A stretch of 64,000 nt of DNA from Microbotryum silenes-acaulis (taxonomy: Eukaryota > Basidiomycota > Microbotryomycetes > Microbotryales > Microbotryaceae). A program made the translations under genes and the position numbers. Of this stretch, positions 46,204 to 54,292 are shown piece by piece (position 1 is the stretch's first letter; each line of letters begins with the position of its first letter). Location: positions 117,001 to 181,000 of the forward strand of contig QPFY01000001.1 in NCBI GenBank assembly GCA_003665825.1, given 5' to 3'. The notes below the pieces were generated by a model. It was not told the origin of the DNA and did no database searches. It saw nothing but the letters and a program-made list of their open reading frames with translations.

Positions 46204-48958
46204 ATGGCCGCGCCTACGAACCGGTACGCCCACTCACGAGCGATCCTGGGCGATGAGCTCTTTGCCAAGGTGCACAACAGTCGTGTCCTGGTCGTAGGGT
46301 CAGTACGATCGTCCCGGTCAGGTCGCAGCTCCACCTGGTGAGGTTTTGCGCCCGAGTTGACTTTGCCTACGACGCGATCATGGCCGCTGCAGCGCGGGTG
46401 GAATCGGTTGCGAATTGATCAAAAACATGGGTGAGCATTCCAGGCCACTTATGGTGACACCCTCAATCAACGCTGACCCCATATATCCCACCCCAGTCAT
46501 GACCGGCTTCGGAGGCGGCTCAAACGCGCTCATCCAAGTGCTCGATCTCGACACCATCGACCTCTCCAACCTCAACCGCCAGTTCTTGTTCCAGAAACAA
46601 CACGTCAAGCGACCCAAGGCTGTGGTCCGTGCCCGAGCTACGAACCGCGAGGATCCCGCATCGAACTGAGCGCTCACCTTCTGATCGTTACGACCAGGTC
46701 GCTCGTGAGACCGCGCTCAAGTTCAACCCCAACGTCCACATCGAGGCTTTGCACAGGAACATCAAGGTGCGCGCACCGCTCCTGGGTCAACGCTCACGCC
46801 TTGGATCAGCCCATTGAGATGGATCAGTGATCCACAGGACGCAGAGTACAGTGTCGACTATTTCAAATCGTTCGATTTCGTCATGAACGCCCTCGACAAC
46901 CTGGGTCAGATTCCATCATATCGAGGCAACATCTCTGTCACATCATGCTAATCCGAACCTCTCTTTGTGTGCAGACGCTCGGAGGCACGTCAACAAGATG
47001 TGCTTGGCCGCCGACGTCCCCTTGATCGAATCCGGCACGTCCGGCTACACGGGCCAAGTCCAACCCATTAAAAAGGACCAGACCGAATGCTACGACTGTA
47101 CTGGTGCGTGGTCTCCATATCCTAGGCGCACGAAAGACTAGTTTCACTGCTGATCACCCCTTCCTCGACTCTCTCTTCAGCCAAACCCGTTCCCAAGACG
47201 TTCGCCGTCTGCACGATCCGCAGTACGCCCTCCACGGCCCATCATTGCATCGCTTGGGCCAAGAGCTACCTTTTCCCGTGAGCGCGATATCTATAAGCTT
47301 TTCCGTGTACAGTACTGATTATCGAAATGCACTTCTCACAGTCAACTGTACGGCGCCGATGACGAGGCCGAAGGGCAAGAATTGGACGATGCCGAAAAGA
47401 ACGGCGAGAATGGTGTGCCCTGGTTGCTCCTGCATCCCTTGTGGTTGGGACCGAACTGACTCTCGAGCGGCCGCTTCACAGCTGAGGAGATTCAAGAACT
47501 TCGCAAAGAAGCGGCTGCGATCAAACAACTGCGTGGATCGCTGGCTGAAGCTGGCGCTGCCAAGAGGGTGTTTGACAAGGTGGGTCCGCCCGCCCGACAG
47601 CGTTAGAAGAGCCTTGCTTGGTCACACAAAGGGGCTTAATCTGGTCACACGCTCAACAGGTCTACTCGCAAGACATCAATCGGCTGCTCAAGATGGAGGA
47701 CATGTGGAAGCACCGCAAACCGCCTCACCCTTTGTCATGGGACGAACTCTCGACCTCGACCTCGACCTCGACCTCGACCTCGACGAGCGCGGACGCGGAC
47801 GCGGCGACCGAGTCGACTGCGACCCCAGCAAGGACGAACGGTTCGACCGTAGGTCTGATCAAAGATCAACGCACCTTAACCCTACGCGACTCGTTCAATC
47901 TTTTCATCTCATCCATCGAGCGTCTCTCCTCGCGTATCTCCCCGATCTCCCCCCTCTCCTTCGACAAAGATGACGACGACACCCTCGACTTTGTCGTCGC
48001 CTGTGCGAATCTTCGCGCATCCTGCTTCAACATCGAGTCACAAACCCGCTTCCAAGTCAAAGAATACGCGGGTAACATCATCCCCGCTATCGCGACGACG
48101 AACGCCATCATCGCTGGCGTTTTGGTCCTTCAAGCTCTCAACGTCCTTCGTAACGATTGGGTCACAGCCAAGATGGTCTACCTCTCCCGTAATTCAGGCA
48201 GAGTCTTCAACCCTATGGAATTGCTCGTCCCGAATGAACAATGCTCGATCTGTAGGACCGTGTACGTCCCCATTCACGCCAAAGCTTCTGCGACCTTAGG
48301 TGACTTGGTCACGCAGATCGTCGAAAAAGAACTAGGTTGGAAAGGGTTCATCTCCATCGCGCAGGGTTCAAGAATCTTGTACGAACGTGAAGATTTTGAA
48401 GATAACGAGGATAAAACGTTGGTTGAATTGGGAGTCGGAGAGGGGAATTTCCTCACCGTTATGGAGGACGAGGAAGAACTTCAACCTTGGCCGGTGGTGT
48501 TTTCGATAGGGTGAGTCTCTCCCCGACTCGATCGTCGATCGTTTTGCGCGGGTGGGGGTCGCGTGAGGACCCCTTGCGGATACGTTTTTTCTGATTGGTA
48601 CGCGCGAGTCGATGGACCCCCCTCCCCCCACAGATCGAGCTTATCCGATGACGTTTCGGAGACGTTCAAAGTGGACGGGGAAATCCCTTCCCCCATCCCG
48701 AGGAAGGCGCCGAAACCTATTGCCAAAGAGGAGGAGGACGATGCAAAAAAGGACGACGAAGACGAAGACGACGACGGGTTCATCATCACCGAGGCGGATG
48801 CTACGACGTCGACGTCGACGACGAAAGAGCCGAAGAAGGGTATCAAACGGACGGCGGTGGAAGCGGATTTGGAGGGGGATGAGAAGACACAGAGTAAGGT
48901 GCAGAAAGTGGTCGAGGGTGGTGAGGCCGTGGAGGAGGTGTTGGTGCTTGATGATTGA
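46204..48958 (+). CDS. UBA2: SUMO-activating enzyme E1 catalytic subunit
   Basis: Adenylates SUMO with Aos1 and carries it as a thioester. Start [20 protein letters not shown] (ATG 46204-46206). The nucleotide loop [15 protein letters not shown] is split by an intron near 46297. Then [40 protein letters not shown], and the first zinc CxxC in ECYDC. The catalytic Cys lies in [20 protein letters not shown]. The long exon from about 47660 has [20 protein letters not shown], a Ser/Thr repeat (STSTSTST, from repeated CGACCT DNA), [20 protein letters not shown], and the second zinc CxxC in EQCSICR. The ubiquitin-fold domain is [20 protein letters not shown]. After a last intron near 48513-48631 comes an acidic/basic tail with likely NLS (KKGIKRTA), ending EEVLVLDD. 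All catalytic residues I looked for are present. Confidence 0.94.
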
Positions 48959-49260
48959 CTATGACTGGAAGGGAACAGGTTCCAGGGGGGGATACTTCTT
49001 GACTTCTTGACTTAGATGTTTAAGGTCGTGCCAAGAGACCTCGGACGTGAATTCACAAGACTTGTAGCACAGAAACGGCCCTTGACGAGATAAATCCTCC
49101 CTGAGAACGTTCGCTGCTACAGCTCGATAAGAACCTTGTCAAGACGACCCTGGAACCGAATCGCATTCATGCATATTTTACAACCATTGAGACCCACCGC
49201 TTAGGCCAATCCGTAAGCTGACAACACTAGTGAAACCCGTTCATCTCATTGCGTCCTACC
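48959..49260. other. Convergent intergenic region
   Basis: About 300 bases of 3' flanks between UBA2 and the transcription-factor fragment. Nothing recognised. Confidence 0.4.
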
Positions 49261-50226
49261 CTACACGAACCCCACTCTATCCCCCCTCTCGAATCCCAGC
49301 GGGAAATCCATCATGTCCCACGCGAAATCCGGACTGAACGTCCAAGGCGCAAAGACATTGCTTCCCGAAGGTTGTGGCGGAAGAGTCGAGGCGTCGATGC
49401 ACGTGCGGTCTAGGTCGGAGAGAGCCTGTGGGGCGAGATTGAAGGGCGGTAGGGCGTTATTCGGTTTGATCAAGGGGGCGAGGGGAGAAAGTCCTAGTGT
49501 TGGAAAAGAACGATTAGCTTGGGTGTGATTGATGCAGGTGATAATGTCAGAAGGAGAGGTCAGAAGGGGAAAGGTTGGCAGGTGGACGAACCCAAGGACG
49601 CGACAACAAGACCCAGGGCTTCGTGGGCCTGATCGGCGCTGTGCCAGCGTGTATGGAGTACTTGGAGGATGTCGCAGACCAACGAAAGCGCGCGGTTGGT
49701 TTCTTAGCCAACACAAGAGAGGAAGTCAGCCGAAAGATTGTATGAGGAAGTGCGGGGCGCTCTCGCTTGCCTGTCATCCGCATGTCCCCTTTACGAACGA
49801 TAGCAAGAGGACGTAAGCCGCCGTAATAACGCGCTGAAGTTGATGGAATGGAAAGTTTAGATGCCCCTGTAAGGCCTCGTGGTACGCCTCAATGATTTGA
49901 ACGGCCGATCGAGCAAGCAAAGTTGTCAGCGTCCCGTCCGCCAAGAGCGGGTTTCGGCCCATGTATCCATTGTACAGCATCAACCGAGTCCTGTGCAGCA
50001 CACCACGGAGCCTAAGTCGCTGAAAGAAAGAAAAGATGTCTACTGAGCTAAAAGGTTGGACGCACCAATTGAAATGTATCGTACAAAGCGTGGCCAACGT
50101 TTTCTCCCCCCATGAAGCCGACGCGCTCTCAGGCACCCGCCCTTGGACACATTCGGTGAGCTTCCTTTCGATCTTCCGAAATGTAACGAGGTCTGGATCG
50201 TCAACTCTCCCAAAAGCCGCTTGCAC
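49261..50226 (-). pseudogene. 3' part of a fungal-specific transcription factor gene
   Basis: Minus-strand exons resemble the C-terminal 'fungal_trans'-type domain of Zn2Cys6 regulators: VTFRKIERKLTECVQG, TLCTIHFNWCVQPF, RTRLMLYNGYMGRNPLLADG, LLARSAVQIIEAYHEALQGH, HQLQRVITAAYVLLLSFVKG, then in the next exon ALSLVCDILQVLHTRW and ADQAHEALGLVVASLGS, and a last exon ANRSFPTLGLSPLAPLIKPN ... DMMDFPLGFE ending at 49261. The N-terminal zinc cluster and the first half of the regulatory domain are not recognisable upstream. A few open stretches with a gtaagt donor exist near 50580, and then a gypsy LTR begins at 51212 (minus orientation). I infer a gene truncated or disrupted at its 5' side. It could instead be intact with poorly conserved upstream exons in 50227-50916. 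Confidence 0.5.
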
Positions 50227-50916
50227 GCGTGAGCTATTTTAGGCGAAGTCGAGTCAAAGTTGCAGCAAAACAGCTCAAAACAGAGGTCTTTGCCAGGCGT
50301 AGCAAAGATTGTATTTAGTGACGTGCAACTATGACATGGGCTTTGCGTAGCGTGATAGCGTACCTTTGCGAGGCGTAGCACGAGTGTCAATGAGAATTGA
50401 AGCACTTAGTGCGGTCTCGGCGGAGGTAGCCTATAGAATGCTACGCGTCAGCTTGGATCGTCCAACTAGGGCGTTCCGGTAGGAAGGGCAATTTCGTACA
50501 AAAGCTTGTGCGGAGACTGCTGTGCAAGTGAACAATGAGTACGTCGTGCAACTAGCCGAGCGTAATCTGGACACTTACCTCGAGCGCGTGGCAGGGCCTG
50601 CGGGCGTCGAGGGTTTTCTGGAGGCAGCGGCTGCTGTAAATCCTGTGCGAGGGGGGCTTCGCGTGAGCAACGGATTGCTTGGATGAGGATCCTAAGGTGG
50701 TGGCTAACTGACCCTTAGCAGAGGGTGGCAGTGCTTGAGCAGCGGGCTGGCAACAGAAAGCGTCGACGGTGCGGAATCGAGGAGGAGTAAGCGGCGCGGA
50801 CGCAAATACGCTTGAGGGGTGGAAAAAAACTCTGAGGACTCACGGAGAGGCCTAGGGACGCTGAGCGCTCCGGAGAGGCTAGGAACGTACGCTGAGCCGC
50901 TCGCGGGGAGGGCTAG
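50227..50916. other. Region between the transcription-factor fragment and the gypsy element
   Basis: Contains short imperfect repeats of GCTACGCCTGGCAAAG type near 50290-50380 (read on the minus strand) and a block GAGCGCTCCGGAGAGGCTAG (about 50861-50882) that recurs beyond the other gypsy end at 60249-60269. Some of it may be upstream exons of the disrupted gene. Confidence 0.4.
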
Positions 50917-51212
50917 TGTGAGGGCCAGACGCAATTCGAAATTGCGAAGCGGCGATCACAGGGCGAAGTCGACGAACGACGAAGAAAAGACGGTGAAACG
51001 CTTGAGTTTAGTTGCAGGGGATATGCAACTACAGTCGATAAATAAGATGTGTACGAGGCGAATCGGTAACTAGGCGAGGGGTTGAGTCCAGTTAACGATG
51101 GAGGGGAAAAGCTAAAGAGAAAACGAGAGCTATCCGGGCGTAAGGCCATCTTGCGCGCGGATCCGAAATTGGAAGGTTGACGTTGAGGTCGGAGCGAGAC
51201 GGCGGCCTTACA
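50917..51212 (-). repeat. Gypsy 3' LTR
   Basis: 296 bp, same sequence as 59945-60240. The adjoining internal side on the minus strand is purine-rich (GGGGTGGA), a candidate polypurine tract. Confidence 0.95.
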
Positions 51213-51419
51213 TCCACCCCGGCCGAGTGAGGCGACGATCTTGAGGCGCCGAACGAAGAAAAAGAGGTGTTGAAAAAGCGAGAGTTGAGGGGCGAAGACG
51301 GAAAAGGCGAGCGTCGAAAAGCGAAGCGAGGAAAGCGAAAGAACGAGACGAGATTAAGGGAAAGCGTTCGAGTCGAAGAGAGCGAGAGAAGACAGGGGGG
51401 CATTTTGGCGGTGGCGAAA

Positions 51420-51824
51420 CTAGGGCGTGCGGGGGAGGTTGTGCCCCCACATTGCGCGGCGTTGTTCGCGCTCTTCGAGGTCACTGTGACCCATGTCGAG
51501 ATTTCCGTATCGGCCACTGAGCGACCCTGCGGAGGAGTCGTCGTATCTTCCTTGTTGAGGGGGAAGAGGAGGAGGGGGAGGAGGCGGGCTGTCGCCGCCG
51601 AAGTATTGACTTCCTTGTTGGTAGTGCTGACGTTGTTGAATCGGGTACGGCGACGCCCGGGGCGTCGACCCTCGACGGAGGTTGCGGATGGAGGATCGCA
51701 GTTGTTCCAACTCCAGCTCCCTGCGAAGGTTTGCCGTGTCGTCGTCGTGTCTCGCGGCCGCCGTGCGCCGAGCGTTCTCACGGTACACCGCACGAGCGGT
51801 ACGAGAGGGAGGTCGGTGACGCTT
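51420..51824 (-). other. Open frame in the gypsy 3' internal region
   Basis: Between the nested element and the 3' LTR. About 130 codons: KRHRPPSRTARAVYRENARR, an Arg/Glu-rich segment (RRELELEQLRSSIRNLRR) that could be a coiled coil, then Gln- and Pro-rich sequence ending HNLPRTP. Part of the gypsy element, downstream of Pol and one frame away from it; function unknown. Confidence 0.5.
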
Positions 51825-52175
51825 TGTCATTCGTATATGGTCATATGGGTTGTCCCGTCCTTCATCTGATTATTGTTCCTATTATGGTACTTGGGATTGA
51901 GCCTAGCGGCGTGTCATTCACTCCTTAGTCGCTCAATCTCCCTACTTTACTAGTCTCTAAACTCTCTCCTTATTAGCTTTGCGCTTCACTTTCTAGCCTT
52001 CCGCGAGTCTGTCCCTTAGTCTCTGGCCACTCTGTTCTCGTCCCTGTTCATTGGACTGAGTCGTGGTCATCGTCAGGTCAGCTCTTTGGAATCTTACCTT
52101 ACTCTGTTCTCGTCCCTGTTCATTGGACTGAGTCGTGATCATCATCAGTTACCACTCGAGAACATTTCTGCGACA
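51825..52175 (+). repeat. Copia-like left LTR
   Basis: 351 bp, TG...CA. Contains an internal duplication of ACTCTGTTCTCGTCCCTGTT (about 52029 and 52101). Confidence 0.94.

Positions 52176-52187
<12 letters not shown>
52176..52187 (+). other. Half-tRNA(Met) primer-binding site
   Basis: GGTTATGAGCCC directly adjoins the left LTR. Its reverse complement, GGGCTCATAACC, matches the anticodon arm (CAT anticodon) of initiator Met tRNA, the priming site type used by Drosophila copia and some fungal copia elements (an internal tRNA fragment rather than the 3' CCA end). Complementarity may extend to about 52200. Confidence 0.8.
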
Positions 52188-52206
<19 letters not shown>

Positions 52207-52210
52207 TGGA

Positions 52211-52556
52211 GGAAGCGACGGAAACGGTCTCCTACAAGATCTACCTTAGCAACACTCCGAACTCCTACGAAGAATGGTCGATTTGGATATCGAACAATCT
52301 TCGCCTCGATGATCTTCTGGATGTCACTACATTGGGCATTCCAGCTATTTTAGAGGACTTCCAAGCCGGCATGCTCACGCCCCCGGCTGCTTCGCAACCG
52401 TCAACATCTGGCGGCAAGGAAAATACTTCACCCTCCGCGTCAGCCGCGCCTACTCCTTCGGCCGCGGACGCCGAGGCAATTCGCCTCCGTGCTCTTGTGC
52501 TCAAATCCAAGGATGCCAAGGCGAGTAGGCTGATCAACAACTCTATTCATCGATCC
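52211..52556 (+). repeat. Left arm of a 346-bp inverted repeat (sense gag fragment)
   Basis: Encodes the first about 115 residues of the same Gag (EATETVSYKIYL ... LINNSIHRS) in plus orientation. Its reverse complement recurs at 53463-53808 with only a few mismatches (for example WISNN versus WILNN). Confidence 0.92.
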
Positions 52557-52562
52557 TTGATC

Positions 52563-52865
52563 ACCGCCCGAGAGACGATAGACCGGAGTACGCCGGGGAA
52601 TATCGTTGAAGAGAGGCGATGGGTTGGTGTACGAAGCCAACAGGATCGCAGACGAGACGATGGACCGGAGTACGCCGGGGAACAATCGTAAAATGAAAGG
52701 CGATGGATCGATGTACAAAGTCGATATGATCGCAGACGGTAAAAACGGTGGATCGAGTTGAAAAAAACCCGATAGGACCAGACGAGAGACGGTGGATCGG
52801 ATTAAAAAAATAAGAAAAAACCCCGATAAGACCATGGAAAATAGAGACGGTGGATCGGATTGAGT
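52563..52865 (+). repeat. Degenerate minisatellite in the nested element
   Basis: Imperfect units related to GACGATGGACCGGAGTACGC and GGCGATGGATCGATGTACAA recur about every 36-90 bases and grade into 'acggtggatcgg' motifs towards 52860. No coding potential. Confidence 0.7.
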
Positions 52866-52889
52866 TGCCGATATGACCGAATGTGTGAA

Positions 52890-53849
52890 TCAGAGTGACC
52901 AGTGATTGAGGCCGACCATCATGGCTTTGGACTTGTCAGACTCCGAATTAGACTTGGAGGGGCAGCCAGACCACTTGTTACTATGACCACGAGCGTTGCA
53001 ATTCTTGCAGAACAGCTTGGAATGATCCCGACGTTGCGCCACGAGAGCGCTGCTAGGGAAGGGCTCGCCAAAGTGACGCGATGAATCCTCGGGAGGTGCC
53101 AACGATGTCAATCAACGGTCGACTTGGGCATAAAGAAGGGCAACGAATTGTTGGAAGTCGGTGTTGAGGGTGACCTCAGAAGTGAGGCTGCTTGCGATAC
53201 TCTCCCACTCGGGTGGAAGAGAGTGAATGAGCAAGGCGGCAAGCGCAAAGCCTGGTAAGACAACACCCATGTTCCGAACTTCTTCCACAGCGTTCGTAAA
53301 GTTGAGGATGAAAGACCTGAAGTTGCCAGGTCTTGAGAAGGTGCTCCGGAAGATCACCGGGACGAGTTGCATGAATCGAGCTTCAGCGCCCTTGGTGTGA
53401 TGAACGTACAGCGCTTGCCACATGGCAAAAGCAGAGGTACGATTCTTGATCACCGCCATTTGGGATCGATGAATAGAGCTGTTGATCAGCCTACTCGCCT
53501 TGGCATCCTTGGATTTGAGCACAAGAGCACGGAGGCGAATTGCCTCGGCGTCCGCGGCCGAAGGAGTAGGCGCGGCTGACGCGGAGGGTGAAGTATTTTC
53601 CTTGCCGCCAGATGTTGACGGTTGCGAAGCAGCCGGGGGCGTGAGCATGCCGGCTTGGAAGTCCTCTAAAATAGCTGGAATGCCCAATGTAGTGACATCC
53701 AGAAGATCATCGAGGCGAAGATTGTTCAATATCCAAATCGACCATTCTTCGTAGGAGTTCGGAGTGTTGCTAAGGTAGATCTTGTAGGAGACCGTTTCCG
53801 TCGCTTCCCTCGTCTTCGGTCTTACCCAGCGCCTTTCGCTTTGGTCCAC
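52890..53849 (-). pseudogene. gag: Antisense copia-type Gag inside the nested element
   Basis: On the strand opposite to the element's own LTR polarity. One frame encodes EATETVSYKIYLSNTPNSYE, then WQALYVHHTKGAEARFMQLV and SLPPEWESIASSLTSEV (UBN2/Gag of copia elements), a TGA near 53103-53105, and in the same frame a zinc-knuckle-like segment CKNCNARGHSNKWSGC. So it is a nearly full-length Gag with one nonsense codon. No ATG adjoins a promoter-like sequence here. Confidence 0.75.
53463..53808 (-). repeat. Right arm of the 346-bp inverted repeat
   Basis: Exactly the same length as the left arm, opposite orientation; about 900 bases of spacer between the arms. The spacer holds degenerate tandem repeats (next to the left arm) and the rest of the antisense gag. 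Confidence 0.92.
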
Positions 53850-53934
53850 CGTTCCTCATCTTTCAACCTCAAGTCAAGTTCAACCTCGTCTTTACCTCGT
53901 GTACCTAGTCACTTCATCTTTGGACCTTTCAACC

Positions 53935-53941
53935 GGGGGAG
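53935..53941 (+). other. Polypurine tract of the copia-like element
   Basis: GGGGGAG immediately before the right LTR; the expected position for plus-strand priming. Confidence 0.75.
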
Positions 53942-54292
53942 TGTCATTCGTATATGGTCATATGGGTTGTCCCGTCCTTCATCTGATTATTGTTCCTATT
54001 ATGGTACTTGGGATTGAGCCTAGCGGCGTGTCATTCACTCCTTAGTCGTTCAATCTCCCTACTTTACTAGTCTCTAATCTCTCTCCTTATTAGCTTTACG
54101 CTTCACTTTCTAGCCTTCCGCGAGTCTGTCCCTTAGTCTCTGGCCACTCTGTTCTCGTCCCTGTTCATTGGACTGAGTCGTGGTCATCGTCAGGTCAGCT
54201 CTTTGGAATCTTACCTTACTCTGTTCTCGTCCCTGTTCATTGGACTGAGTCATGGTCATCATCAGTTACCACTCGAGAACATTTCTGCGACA
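53942..54292 (+). repeat. Copia-like right LTR
   Basis: 351 bp, same orientation as the left LTR; about 5 substitutions between the two (about 1.4%). Confidence 0.94.

Larger units (their letters stand above)
51825..54292 (+). mobile_element. Nested non-autonomous Ty1/copia-like LTR element
   Basis: 2,468 bp. LTRs of 351 bp at 51825-52175 and 53942-54292 start TGTCATTC and end CTGCGACA. They differ at about 5 sites. The 5-bp target duplication CGCTT is at 51820-51824 and 54293-54297. A primer site (GGTTATGAGCCC, 52176-52187) directly follows the left LTR, and a polypurine tract (GGGGGAG, 53935-53941) directly precedes the right LTR, so the element is in plus orientation. The interior encodes only copia-type Gag (UBN2-like) sequence, in both orientations; no protease, integrase or RT. 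It sits inside the gypsy Pol/3' region. Confidence 0.95.

Noticed and set aside
53482..53754. Plus-strand ORF opposite the nested gag
   Set aside because: The antisense of the gag frame; the same ORF appears opposite the left arm, as expected of a repeat shadow.
52176..53941. Nested element as a DNA transposon because of its inverted repeats
   Set aside because: The inverted arms are internal. The ends are direct LTRs with a primer site, polypurine tract and 5-bp duplication, which define an LTR retroelement.
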